A stretch of DNA of 64,000 nt from Metabacillus schmidteae (GCF_903166545.1 NZ_CAESCH010000002.1:186001-250000); one strand, 5' to 3'; shown: positions 27,201 through 36,061, counted from the stretch's first letter. Notes: generated by a model from the letters alone, not told the origin. Translations and numbers: made by a program.

Positions 27201-28674
27201 TGGAAATCCAACAACAACTAGATCATATTATCGTTCACTTCATTCTCTTAATTTCTTATCTGACTATGTTGAAGCTTATAAGCTTTCTGGTAACATAGAA
27301 TATATTAGTAGGAGCTATTCTATCATTAATCAGTGGTATAAAAAAAATCCTGTGGACAAGCCTGCTCACCTAATGGCTTGGCATGATGAAACAACCGGAT
27401 TGAGGTTAGAGCTATTAGTCTATTATTTTGATGAAACCAGACATGTTTTAACAGATGAACAATTGAGTTTTTTATATAATTTAATAGTAGAGCACGCAGA
27501 ACTGCTTGTTAATGATGATTTTCATACTGAGAAAACTAATCATGGTATGTTTCAGGATGAAGCCTTACTTATATTCAGTGATTACTTCAATGAATATAAG
27601 CTAAGTACTTTTTATAGTAGTACTGCGAAAGAAAGATTAAAAGAGTATTTCGATTATATTATTTCAAAAGATGGTGTTCATAAAGAGCATTCCCCTAGTT
27701 ATAACCAACTAATTGCTTCTTCAATTAACGCTTACGCTAACTATTTTGAAAAACATGGGGACATAAGCTTTGAAAACTATTTAAGAGGCTTGTATTCACT
27801 AATGAGTGACTACGCTACTTACGTCATTAAGCCGGATGGTACATTGCCAAAGGTTGGTGATACCTTTGAAAAGGACCATCCAAACACATCCTTATGGACA
27901 GATAATGAGCAATATCAATATGCTGCATCAGGTGGAGCAAACGGAATAGCACCTGTTAAGAACAATGTTGTATACCCTGAGGGTGGGTATGCCATCTTTA
28001 GAGATGGATGGTCATCCAAAGCCAACACTTATGTTCATTTTACTGCAGCTTATCATACTGATTATCATAAGCATAGTGATGATTTAAGTGTATATATTTA
28101 CCATGATGGAGATGTTGTAACAGAGGCTGGGCCAAATGGTTATGACTATAGTTCACCATATACAGAATATGCTTATTCATCATTTGCTCATAATACCCTT
28201 ATTGTAGATGACAATGGATTACCACGAGTTGATGGTAAATATAGCAAAACGGGGATTATTGATTATAAATTATCGGAAAACGCTCCAAGTGTAACAGGGA
28301 AAAATGATAGATATGATGGAGTATCCCATACAAGAAATCTCACATATGAAAAGGATCTTAATGAGATCATTGTTTCAGATACCATTACTTCAGGTCGAAG
28401 CCACAATTATAAGCTTTTATGGCATTTGGCAGAGGATGTTAAGCCTATTATTCAAGATCATATAGTGAAATTGTATAGAAATAATAAACTGATTATGGAA
28501 ATTGAATTATTTTCTCATCAATCTCTCTTAATTTCAGCTGTATACGGACAAGAGGATCCTCTTTTAGGCTGGCACTTTAAAGATGTCAATAGTTATAATC
28601 CATCATATGTAATAACTGTAGGTACAAATTCGGTAAATGCAAAAATTACAACTAAGTTTACAATAGTGAAATAA
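24205..28674 (+). CDS. Secreted heparinase II/III-type polysaccharide lyase with paired DYGNW modules
   Basis: 1489 residues; ATG 24205 follows GGGGGAG. Signal peptide 1-28, an N-terminal SH3-like region, an acidic Glu/Ser/Lys linker (about 180-232), then about ten 60-residue modules (239-934). Modules alternate A (NYFxVxxxxxxIYIKxxG...DYGNWxxIxF...FVYK) and B (VYDNKTGQLVPF...SDYGNWYKIxVLGRTGYVHK). One B position is replaced by an ordinary bacterial SH3 domain (LVVREKETNSSTQIAEIAS). From about 945 to the end lies an alginate-lyase/heparinase II/III-like (alpha/alpha)-barrel plus beta-sandwich: HDETTGLRLELLVYYF, TEKTNHGMFQDEALLIF, and the catalytic-type YHKHSDDLSVYIYHDGDVV. Such lyases split uronic-acid glycans by beta-elimination. 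Its neighbours make UDP-GlcA and UDP-ManNAcA, so a self-made polymer is a likely substrate (inference). Confidence 0.85.
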   Translation: MNKYFSKVSLLMIILTLLISPLSSIVKAQEPIDDVVKEIYIGQFNDDTELYYKQEYAPIVAKKGSIAFFEKVKEELFIKINNDSIKIDESSVTLEPEAIIKEEDKDFLEYTEDLSQVLTKQEITLTNIDSEEENIERGFSYTIPENSSLMVIDESEGFYGILIGNMKAAIAKDLVVSPGNKEAEKNETIIAEESKDIIEEVSEEKEKQGSNESEESTTEGKSNQESEKKAVTISSTNGNYFISTIENQSIYIKENGNLKEVGKLVQNQIYTKKADYGNWIIIQFGKKDGFVYKSTLNFVSADKKASLETINVQNLKKTIDIPSNTTVYDNKTGELVPFLIFSNKQTFPVVSDYGKWNKINVLGRTGYVRKTSNATSNQGNYFTVNKNGIPLYVNNKGSLEKVGELTNGQVYENAGDYGNWIKVNYANGLGFVYKDHIKDASYDHNASFEKTTPTSKKFTTLTDVTVYDNKTGQLVPFFTLDKNVSYPIISDYGNWYKISVLGRTGYVHKENVISSTGNSQNYFKVTEDNLAIYIKSNGKLVKAGSLKKGEIFNRVKDYGNWHQIKFSEQDAFVYKKGTVASYGNLPNVPTSTSEKTAKMKIETAVYKQGKDGLIQVGTIEKGITYKINRPYGNWLEINYLGVKGYIYKNNSEIEFESTDKYYKVLEEGLTVYENKEGNLNKIGTLSKGQVFKREQDYGNWHKINLGRTMAFVYKTSTEPASVNEFKNGVSDNVSYTKQVTTNKSLVVREKETNSSTQIAEIASNQVVHVIKETKSWYQVNISEKIGYVSKSSVEKFSYIRITKDNAYAYQPYGDVSVVKGALVKGQVFPLIEELEDSYLIQFGEGQANVKKNVSYPYTDNINLPLYDGREKPSLEFISSKDITVYDNSGKELEPFAVVKGKVNYPILSDYGNWYRLAIGGRIGFIRKNNDVNVSQRTNEELDLSFYRNANKNSNMQRVSSFINTNPNMPENELMKLVENNQYRIHPYGTYTFKEEIDWVGNPTTTRSYYRSLHSLNFLSDYVEAYKLSGNIEYISRSYSIINQWYKKNPVDKPAHLMAWHDETTGLRLELLVYYFDETRHVLTDEQLSFLYNLIVEHAELLVNDDFHTEKTNHGMFQDEALLIFSDYFNEYKLSTFYSSTAKERLKEYFDYIISKDGVHKEHSPSYNQLIASSINAYANYFEKHGDISFENYLRGLYSLMSDYATYVIKPDGTLPKVGDTFEKDHPNTSLWTDNEQYQYAASGGANGIAPVKNNVVYPEGGYAIFRDGWSSKANTYVHFTAAYHTDYHKHSDDLSVYIYHDGDVVTEAGPNGYDYSSPYTEYAYSSFAHNTLIVDDNGLPRVDGKYSKTGIIDYKLSENAPSVTGKNDRYDGVSHTRNLTYEKDLNEIIVSDTITSGRSHNYKLLWHLAEDVKPIIQDHIVKLYRNNKLIMEIELFSHQSLLISAVYGQEDPLLGWHFKDVNSYNPSYVITVGTNSVNAKITTKFTIVK

Positions 28675-28682
28675 TAGCGATA

Positions 28683-28717
28683 AAACCTGGGCTTTTATGG
28701 AGGGCTCAGGTTTTTTT
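28683..28717 (+). terminator. Terminator of the lyase gene
   Basis: AAACCTGGGC (28683-28692) pairs with GCTCAGGTTT (28704-28713), followed by T residues. Confidence 0.85.
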
Positions 28718-28742
28718 GATACTTTTATACTAAAATAATATA

Positions 28743-28770
28743 TTTACAATAATGGATAAAATAGTATAAT
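28743..28770 (+). promoter_or_regulatory. Sigma-A promoter for the M14 carboxypeptidase gene
   Basis: TTTACA (28743-28748), a 16-base spacer and TATAAT (28765-28770). The start codon is about 110 bases further, leaving a leader of roughly 100 bases. Confidence 0.6.
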
Positions 28771-28879
28771 AGTTCCGAAAGAAAATATTATATAATCCTT
28801 ACTAAACTTGTAATCTTATTTAATTTACTTCAATAGGACTATATAATGTAAAAAAAACTGGGGGGCGAAGGAAATCAAG

Positions 28880-31816
28880 GTGTTAAGAAACAAAATTTTT
28901 CATAGCTTTATAACTGTTATCCTGTTACTAAGTTGTTTTCCATTTTCTGCATTTGCTGAAATGAATGAGGAGAAACCACAAGAAGAATGGATAACATTAA
29001 CTGCATTGAAGGATACAGTAATTGTTGATGACGGTGAAAATGAATTATTTACGATAAAAGAGGATGCCATCTTTTATGGTTATATAATAGAAGATAAAAC
29101 TCTTATTAATTGGAATGATACTGCATTTGAAGTACCTACTGAAACGGTTCAAGAAATAGATAATGTAGGTGTCCTCGGCGAGGACATTCCAACACTTTCA
29201 GTGGATGAGCAAGTAAAAGAAAACGTCCGAACACTAGAAAATACAGCTATTGCATACTCAGAAGGAAACCGGGAATCTGAGATCGTTGCTGAAATAAATA
29301 AAGGAACTTCTATAAATATAGTAGAAGAAAATGATGAGTATGTATCAGTTTTAATCGGTAACAGAATTGGATACATATTTGTTTCCGATCTTGAAGTTTT
29401 ACCTGAAGATAATAATCCCAGCCAAGTGAAAGAAGAAAAAACGGATAGCACAGAAGAACCTGTAGCAGAGGAAGAACCTGTAGCAGAGGAAGAACAAGCT
29501 GCAGAGGAAGAATCTAATGCAGAAGATGAAGAAGCTAAAGGGGAAGAACCGAAAGAAGCACCCTCAATGACTTCTAACCAGACAACAGAGAAGATAAAGG
29601 TTAGTAGTTTCAATCCAGAAACAAAGTATTTTGAGATAACCTCTGATACAACAGTATATGTAAAGTCAGGAAAAGATTTAGTTAAAGCAGGTGAACTCTT
29701 AAAAGGTCAGACTTTCCAAAGAATTAGAGATTATGGAAATTGGCATGAGATTAAGTATGGAGACCAGTTTGCTTATGTTTGGAAAGAGACCACAGCTCCA
29801 GCCAAAAAAGGAACGCTGATTTTTAATACTTCTAAGGCAGAAAAAGAGACGTTTAAAGTAATAAAAACAGCAACAGTTTATGACAACCAATCAGGAAAAT
29901 TGATACCAATTACAAATATAGAAAAAGAAATCAAGTATCCTGTATTAAGTGATTATGGTAACTGGTTTAAAATTGATGTTGCTGGAAGAGTAGCCTATAT
30001 TCATAAAGATAATGTAGAGTTAATTATTACATCATCTGAATATTTCCAAACAACTGAAGATGACCTTGCGTTGTATCGTAAATCAGGTAGTAAATTAGTA
30101 AGAGTAGCTACGCTTGAAGGCGGTACAATCTTTACAAGAAAGCGTGACTATGGAAATTGGCATGAAGTGCAAATCGGAAATCAAGTAGGCTATGTCTGGA
30201 AGAAGTCTACAAAGTACGTACTAAATAAGCCTGAAAATACCAACACCTCTTACAACTCAAATGGTGGACAAATCAAGGTTATCCAAGCCTCAACTGTATA
30301 TGATAACAGTGGAGGTACGTTAAGAGAAATTGGCCAGCTTGATAAGGGTGTAACATATGATATCCTTTCGAGATATGGAAACTGGTATCGTATTGAACTC
30401 TCAGGTGTGGTAGGTTATGTATACCATAGTAATGTTGAAGAAGTGTTTACTTCAAAAACTCAATATTTTGAAGCAAAAGAGGATGTAGCAGTTTATGACA
30501 ACCGTAATGGTAATTTAGTCCAAGTGGGTAATTTAATTCAAGGACAACACTATAAGCGGATAGCTGATTATGGAAACTGGCATAAAATTCAATTTTCCGA
30601 TCATTTTGGATATGTTTATAAAAGCTCAACAAAACCATCCTCCGCATCAAAAATAAAAAATAAAGCAACATCGGATAGTGTTTATGGATATGCAACTCCA
30701 AAGAATGATGTCATTGTGTATGACAACACTTCAAAAACATTAGTTCCGTTTGGGGTACTGAAAAAAGGAGTTAAATATAAAGTTGAAAGTCCATATGGGA
30801 AATGGCTAAAAGTAAATTATGCCGGACGCTATGGATATATTCAAAAAGATCAAGTAGATTTAAAGGTAGAAAATGTCTTAAAACCGAAGAATATTGTTGA
30901 TCCAATGCAAACATATACGTATGAAACAATGGTTAAGGATTTAAAAGAAATTGAGAAATCTTATCCAGGGCTTGCTAAATTATCAAGCATTGGTAAATCT
31001 GTTGACGGAAGAGAATTATATGCTTTAAAGCTTGGAAAAGGGAAAACTGAAATCCTTATTCACGGCTCCCACCATGCAAGAGAATGGATAACAACAAATC
31101 TTGTTATGGAAAAAATAGATCAATATGCCTATTTGTATGCTACAAATGGCAAAATGGATGGATATAATGTGAAGGAAGTTCTGAACAATACAACTATTTG
31201 GTTTGTGCCAATGGTAAATCCAGATGGTGTTACACTTGTTCAAAAAGGACATACTTCCGCAAAAAATCCAAGTAATGTTCTTAAGATTAATGGCGGTAGT
31301 AAGGATTTCTCAGCTTGGAAAGCAAATATCCGTGGAGTAGATCTAAACAGGCAATACCCGGCAAATTGGAATTATATTGTTGGGAATACTGGAAAACCAT
31401 CACCAGATAATTACAAAGGACCTAAGCCATTAAGTGAACCTGAATCAAGAGCAATGGTTGATTTTGCAAATCAGCATGATTTTAAGACAGCTGTTTCATA
31501 CCATTCATCAGGTCAAATCATTTACTGGCAATTTAATCAAACAGGAGAACGCTTAAAGAGGGACCAGAAACTTGCTAATAAGGTAAGTGATAAAACTGGC
31601 TATTCTTTAGTACCAATTAAGAAAAATCCAAGTGGTGGAGGCTTTAATGACTGGTTTCTTACTTATAAGAAAAACCCTGGTTTTACCCCAGAACTTTCAC
31701 CGTATGTAGGACCAAGGCCAGTTCCGTTACGAAACTTCAATAAAATTTGGAGAGAAAATAATTCTTTAGGATTAATTCTTGCAAAAGAAGCATACGAAAA
31801 TCGAAATAAAAGATAA
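28880..31816 (+). CDS. Secreted M14 zinc carboxypeptidase with paired DYGNW modules
   Basis: 978 residues from GTG 28880 (AAGGA upstream). Signal peptide 1-26 (FSAFA), a small SH3-like N-terminal region (NTAIAYSEGNRESEIVAEIN), an acidic EEEPVAEEE linker (about 178-237), then six modules (248-664) as three A-B pairs. The M14 domain covers about 676-978. Zinc ligands are seen in HGSHHAREW (H732, E735) and SYHSSG (H875), with the substrate-binding GVDLNRQYPANW and catalytic E938 in TPELSPY. It resembles gamma-D-glutamyl-diaminoacid peptidases that cut peptidoglycan stem peptides, which would fit a wall-binding protein, but the specificity is inferred. Its N-terminal region, linker and modules match those of the genes on both sides. 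Confidence 0.88.
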   Translation: MLRNKIFHSFITVILLLSCFPFSAFAEMNEEKPQEEWITLTALKDTVIVDDGENELFTIKEDAIFYGYIIEDKTLINWNDTAFEVPTETVQEIDNVGVLGEDIPTLSVDEQVKENVRTLENTAIAYSEGNRESEIVAEINKGTSINIVEENDEYVSVLIGNRIGYIFVSDLEVLPEDNNPSQVKEEKTDSTEEPVAEEEPVAEEEQAAEEESNAEDEEAKGEEPKEAPSMTSNQTTEKIKVSSFNPETKYFEITSDTTVYVKSGKDLVKAGELLKGQTFQRIRDYGNWHEIKYGDQFAYVWKETTAPAKKGTLIFNTSKAEKETFKVIKTATVYDNQSGKLIPITNIEKEIKYPVLSDYGNWFKIDVAGRVAYIHKDNVELIITSSEYFQTTEDDLALYRKSGSKLVRVATLEGGTIFTRKRDYGNWHEVQIGNQVGYVWKKSTKYVLNKPENTNTSYNSNGGQIKVIQASTVYDNSGGTLREIGQLDKGVTYDILSRYGNWYRIELSGVVGYVYHSNVEEVFTSKTQYFEAKEDVAVYDNRNGNLVQVGNLIQGQHYKRIADYGNWHKIQFSDHFGYVYKSSTKPSSASKIKNKATSDSVYGYATPKNDVIVYDNTSKTLVPFGVLKKGVKYKVESPYGKWLKVNYAGRYGYIQKDQVDLKVENVLKPKNIVDPMQTYTYETMVKDLKEIEKSYPGLAKLSSIGKSVDGRELYALKLGKGKTEILIHGSHHAREWITTNLVMEKIDQYAYLYATNGKMDGYNVKEVLNNTTIWFVPMVNPDGVTLVQKGHTSAKNPSNVLKINGGSKDFSAWKANIRGVDLNRQYPANWNYIVGNTGKPSPDNYKGPKPLSEPESRAMVDFANQHDFKTAVSYHSSGQIIYWQFNQTGERLKRDQKLANKVSDKTGYSLVPIKKNPSGGGFNDWFLTYKKNPGFTPELSPYVGPRPVPLRNFNKIWRENNSLGLILAKEAYENRNKR

Positions 31817-31834
31817 AGAGATATGACTTATGGG

Positions 31835-31891
31835 ACATTTCCTTAGAACCAACATAATTATCAGATTATGTTGGTTGGGAAATGTTTTTTT
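31835..31891 (+). terminator. Terminator of the M14 carboxypeptidase gene
   Basis: ACATTTCC...AACCAACATAAT pairs with ATTATGTTGGTT...GGAAATGT, followed by seven T residues. Confidence 0.9.
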
Positions 31892-31981
31892 GTCTCATAT
31901 TGTCGGCTTAATATCAAATTAATTACGAGTTACTGAAATAATTGTAATAATTTAGTCGACATTAGGTAAAATTGTAGTCTT

Positions 31982-32008
31982 TTGTAAAAAAAGAAAACAT
32001 AGTATAAT
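31982..32008 (+). promoter_or_regulatory. Promoter candidate for the glucosaminidase gene
   Basis: TATAAT at 32003-32008 with TTGTAA at 31982-31987, a short 15-base spacer. The -10 box is convincing, the -35 box is tentative. Confidence 0.5.
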
Positions 32009-32043
32009 ATTTAAGGTGTTTAATAGAAAAGGAGGAGGTACAA

Positions 32044-35000
32044 ATTAGTATTAGATCGAAAAAAAGAATACTTGTTACTTTAGTCGCAGTTCTTATGCTA
32101 GTCCCGATCTTACCATCGAAAACTAGTTTTGCAGAGTCCTCTGATTTACCTAGTACCTATCAAACAAATAAAGATGTTGAGGTAGTGAATGAATCAGGAC
32201 AAAAAATAGCACTTCTTGAAAAAGGATTTCTATTCTATTCAAATCTTGAAAGTGATGTAGGGGAGCAAATTCCATTCATTTTTCAAAATGAAGAAATATA
32301 TTTGGATACAGAAGATACAGATTCCTATCAAGAAGAAAATGCACCTGAGTATGTAGAGTTTGGACCAACATCAGTATTAAAAACTGTAACATCAGATAGT
32401 GATATTCCAGTTTTTGATACGGAAGAACTGCAAACAGTTGTCGCTTCAATATCTAAGGGAACAGCTATTAATATTATTCATGAGAAAGAAGATTTTTATT
32501 CCATTCAATTGGGTAATCGTCTCGCATTTATCTCGAAAAAAAGTTTTGAAAAAGCAAGTGTAGATGAAAATGAATCAGTCGAACAAGACATTAAAAACTC
32601 CGAAAATGTTGAGGGGACTCCTACTGGTGAACAGACTGCTGCTGAAGAAGGAACAGATGCTGCCCAGGAAGATGTAGTTGTCACAGAAGAAACGACTGAG
32701 GAAAATGTAGAAGCTACAACTGAAAAAATTAATGACGAAGTAATACCTGTTGAGACAGAGGAATCGAAAAAAGAAGAAACTGCAACAGATGAAGCCGTTG
32801 AAAACAAAGAAGAAACAGCTTCAGTAATGAATGCAAAAGTTTCGAATAAAAGCTTCTCAACTAAAGATAAGTATTTTAAAGTTTCAGATAGTGATGTAGC
32901 AATATATGATAACCGTTCCGGTGATCTTGAACTAATAGGCTATTTAGAAGCTGGTCAAGTATATCCAAGAGTAAGTGATTATGGTAACTGGCATCGTATT
33001 AAGTTTGGGAATTACTATGGCTATGTAAGTAAAACGGGGACAGACCCTTCCGGGAATAATTTAAAGAATTTGAATACTTCTTATGAAAATTCTGGTAAAT
33101 TTGTGACAGTTGGAACTGATTTGCCTGTTTATGATAATAGCTCGGGTAAGCTTGTGCAGTTTGCGACAATTAAGAAGGGACAAAGATATCCAATCATAAG
33201 TGATTATGGAAATTGGTACCGCATCGATGTTTCTGGGCGTGTAGGCTATATCCATAAAGACAACTTGTCTAATGATACTGCAACGAAAAATAAATTTTAT
33301 GAAGTTCTGGAAAATAACTTGCCTATTTATGATAATCGGAGCGGTAGCTTAAAGGCTGTTGGATCATTAAAAAAAGGACAAGTGATTGAAAAAAAAGGTG
33401 ATTATGGAAATTGGCATAAAGTCCAGTTTAATGACATTGAAGGTTTTGTTTGGAAAGGCTCTACACGAGCAGTAGAAAATGTTAGTTTTGGCATCTTGAA
33501 TAATGGAGGAGTGCCAAATGGCCTCCAGGTGAAAACTTTCCAAGATGTACCTGTATATGACAACTCATCAAGTAAATTAGTTCAACTTGCCACTATCGAA
33601 AGTGGGCAAACCTTCCGTATTCTATATGATTATGGAAACTGGTGGCGTGTAGATGTTGCTGGTCGAGTAGGTTATGTTCATAAAACTAGAGTGGATGCTG
33701 TATTCAGTAAGAATGCAACCTTATTTAAAGTAGATCAACCAACAACTCCTGTTTATGATAATAGTTCAGGTAAGTTAGTGAAGGTTGGAGAGCTGATGAA
33801 AGGTCAAATTTACCAAAGATCACGTAGCTACGGAAGATGGCATGAAATAAACTTTGGTGATGGTGTGGCATATGTGAAAGTAAACACTACTCAGCCTGCT
33901 AGCAGCGCATCTGGTGGAATCTTTAATAACGGAAGCTATAAAAATTCATCTAAGAGCTTTGTCACTGAACAAACGGTTAAAGTTTATGACAATTCAGGAA
34001 AAGAACTGAAACAATTTGCTCAGCTTGATAAAGGAATTAGATATCCGATCGTAAGTGACTATGGTAAATGGTGGCGCATTGACGTATCTGGTCGAATTGG
34101 CTATGTAAGCAAAAATGATGTGTTGTCTGGAAAAGTATCATATGAATCATCAACGATTTATGATTATTCTCTACAAGAAATTGTTGATATTCAAATGAAT
34201 GCTGACCCTCAGACCGATACGTATTCTGGGGAAAAAGCTTATATTTCTGCAGCTTATGTTTCAGCTAATGCGGAAGGGCCTTTTCCACAAAGTGGAACTA
34301 TAATTGCATCTTCCTTGAATGTGAGGGAATCTGCAAATGTAGGGGCACATATATATGGTAAGCTTAAAAACGGTGAAAAAGTTAACTTGCTTGGATACAA
34401 AGATGGCTGGTACGAAATTGAGCTGAAGTATGGATGGTACAATGCTAAAAGTGATGACGTTAAACATTACGTTGATCCTGGTAGTTTTAATTTAAACACT
34501 TCAGCAGTCTATCAATTTTTACTTCTATCTAAAAGTACTGGTATTCATGAAAGTGAGTTAAATATGATTTTAAATGGAAAAGGTATTCTTGAAGGGAAGG
34601 GTAAAACCTTCTCAGAGGCGAGTGCAAAGTATCAAATTAATGAAATTTACTTAATTTCACATGCATTATTGGAAACAGGTAATGGTGGAGCTAATAATCC
34701 TGGACAAGAAAGCTTAGGAACTGGTATTACAGTTACTGAAGTTAATGGTCAGGCAGTAACACCTAAGAAAGTTTACAATATGTACGGTATCGGTGCGTAT
34801 GATAAATGTGCTACAAAATGTGGTTCTGAATTTGCCTACGAGCAAGACTGGACAACTCCTGAAAAAGCAATTATCGGTGGTGCAAAATTTGTTGCTGACA
34901 GTTATATTCACAATGGATCCCATCAACAAGATACTTTATATAAGATGAGATGGAACCCTGGAACACCTGGTACACATCAATATGCAACCGATATTGGCTG

Positions 35001-35088
35001 GGCAGCTAAGCAAGTAAATAATATGAATAAGCTATATGGTATGCTTCAAAATTACACAGTTTATTTTGATATACCTGTGTATAAATAA
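32044..35088 (+). CDS. Secreted endo-beta-N-acetylglucosaminidase with paired DYGNW modules; probable ATT start
   Basis: 1014 residues if started at ATT 32044. GGAGGAGG ends 5 bases before that codon, and only this start includes a full signal peptide (basic SIRSKKR, hydrophobic LVTLVAVLMLVPIL, then SFA). The first in-frame ATG (32095) falls inside the hydrophobic core and has no ribosome site. There is no in-frame ATG, GTG or TTG between the upstream stop and 32095. Then come an SH3-like N-terminal region, a long acidic linker, six modules (about 276-699, three A-B pairs), an ordinary SH3b domain (about 753-806) and a LytD-type glucosaminidase domain (about 820-1014) with HALLETGNG (E877) and YNMYGIGAYD. 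It would cut the GlcNAc-MurNAc backbone of peptidoglycan. Confidence 0.86.
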   Translation: MSIRSKKRILVTLVAVLMLVPILPSKTSFAESSDLPSTYQTNKDVEVVNESGQKIALLEKGFLFYSNLESDVGEQIPFIFQNEEIYLDTEDTDSYQEENAPEYVEFGPTSVLKTVTSDSDIPVFDTEELQTVVASISKGTAINIIHEKEDFYSIQLGNRLAFISKKSFEKASVDENESVEQDIKNSENVEGTPTGEQTAAEEGTDAAQEDVVVTEETTEENVEATTEKINDEVIPVETEESKKEETATDEAVENKEETASVMNAKVSNKSFSTKDKYFKVSDSDVAIYDNRSGDLELIGYLEAGQVYPRVSDYGNWHRIKFGNYYGYVSKTGTDPSGNNLKNLNTSYENSGKFVTVGTDLPVYDNSSGKLVQFATIKKGQRYPIISDYGNWYRIDVSGRVGYIHKDNLSNDTATKNKFYEVLENNLPIYDNRSGSLKAVGSLKKGQVIEKKGDYGNWHKVQFNDIEGFVWKGSTRAVENVSFGILNNGGVPNGLQVKTFQDVPVYDNSSSKLVQLATIESGQTFRILYDYGNWWRVDVAGRVGYVHKTRVDAVFSKNATLFKVDQPTTPVYDNSSGKLVKVGELMKGQIYQRSRSYGRWHEINFGDGVAYVKVNTTQPASSASGGIFNNGSYKNSSKSFVTEQTVKVYDNSGKELKQFAQLDKGIRYPIVSDYGKWWRIDVSGRIGYVSKNDVLSGKVSYESSTIYDYSLQEIVDIQMNADPQTDTYSGEKAYISAAYVSANAEGPFPQSGTIIASSLNVRESANVGAHIYGKLKNGEKVNLLGYKDGWYEIELKYGWYNAKSDDVKHYVDPGSFNLNTSAVYQFLLLSKSTGIHESELNMILNGKGILEGKGKTFSEASAKYQINEIYLISHALLETGNGGANNPGQESLGTGITVTEVNGQAVTPKKVYNMYGIGAYDKCATKCGSEFAYEQDWTTPEKAIIGGAKFVADSYIHNGSHQQDTLYKMRWNPGTPGTHQYATDIGWAAKQVNNMNKLYGMLQNYTVYFDIPVYK

Positions 35089-35093
35089 TTAAT

Positions 35094-35127
35094 AAAAAAA
35101 TGTTAGCATTATGCTAACATTTTTTTA
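35094..35127. terminator. Bidirectional terminator between convergent genes
   Basis: AAAAAAATGTTAGCAT / ATGCTAACATTTTTTT is a symmetric hairpin with T runs on both strands, between the glucosaminidase gene and the convergent gene at 35142. Confidence 0.9.
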
Positions 35128-35141
35128 TTATATTTAATGTA

Positions 35142-35876
35142 TTATTTACTCGATAAAAACTCTACTGGTATAGTGTCAAAGTTTTCTTTCCATACTTCTA
35201 TAAATGCAGGAAGTTTGTTTTGATACTCCGGGTCATTAGAATGATAAAAAATAGAATTACCTTTTATATATGCTGCATATTGTAGTCCTCTTAAGTCATA
35301 GATGATAATGGATTCCCATTTATCGCCTCCAGAATTACTCTTCCCTCTTATTGTCACGATTGCATCCCCTGCTTCTTCATCGTTGTAATGCTCCTTCTCA
35401 AATATTTTCATCGTAGATACATAATTGGAATAATGAGAACCGACCATTTTTAAAAATGTATCATTTATAGATTTTTCAGGGAATATGTTCATATCATAAA
35501 GGGAAAACAATGATTGGTGCTCTTCACGATCTTCATCAGAACCAGGTGAATTTTCAACTACTTGTGTAACATTGGGTTCATGTTTCTCATCTTCTACTTC
35601 AAAGTCAAAAGAACTATCAACTTCTTTTTCGTCACCAGGTTTAGTTTCAATAATTTTATTTGATTCTCTCTCATCTTCTATCTGATTACTATCTAAATTA
35701 ATGTCAGCTTTAATTGTTGAGGGCTGCTTGGCTGAAGATGGTTTGACGGTTTGACTGTCAACTTCATTATTAGGAGTTATCATTGGTGAAAAAATTACAA
35801 AGGAGATAATCCCGGCTAGGCATAAAGAAGAAATAAATACTAATTTATTAACCATTTTTTTAGGTTCGTTTTTCAT
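35142..35876 (-). CDS. Membrane-anchored protein with acidic linker, unknown function
   Basis: The 244-residue protein has a basic start (MKNEPKKMVNKL), one hydrophobic segment (about 12-31, VFISSLCLAGIISFVIFSPM), a long Ser/Asp/Glu-rich linker (about 35-115) and a folded C-terminal domain of about 125 residues (FPEKSINDTFLKMVGSHYSN; WESIIIYDLRGLQYAAYIKG). I do not recognise the domain. It carries no DYGNW module, but it is located inside the block of module-bearing secreted enzymes and shares their membrane-then-acidic-linker layout. A role linked to those enzymes or to the wall is possible. The ribosome site AGGAGG lies upstream on the minus strand. Confidence 0.7.
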   Translation of the reverse strand: MKNEPKKMVNKLVFISSLCLAGIISFVIFSPMITPNNEVDSQTVKPSSAKQPSTIKADINLDSNQIEDERESNKIIETKPGDEKEVDSSFDFEVEDEKHEPNVTQVVENSPGSDEDREEHQSLFSLYDMNIFPEKSINDTFLKMVGSHYSNYVSTMKIFEKEHYNDEEAGDAIVTIRGKSNSGGDKWESIIIYDLRGLQYAAYIKGNSIFYHSNDPEYQNKLPAFIEVWKENFDTIPVEFLSSK

Positions 35877-36061
35877 CTTTGTAATATCCTCCTATTCTTG
35901 TAATTAAAACTTGAGAGTGACGTGATTGGATTCCTATCAACTGGTTATTAAAGGAAGAACTTCCTTCGAGATTCTGTTTTTACTGATTAAACAGGATATA
36001 TGTAATTTTACTAACTAATTTATGAGTTAATTACTGAAATTAATAAAAACTAGAGTTTTTT

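Noticed and set aside
29149..29613. 154-codon Ser-rich minus-strand frame
   Set aside because: It is the mirror of the Glu-rich linker (GAA/GAG read as TTC/CTC and AGC/TCT-type codons) in the M14 gene; the same applies to 32505-32807.
32095..32097. ATG as the start of the glucosaminidase
   Set aside because: It lies within the hydrophobic core of the signal peptide and lacks a ribosome site; the strong site points to ATT at 32044.
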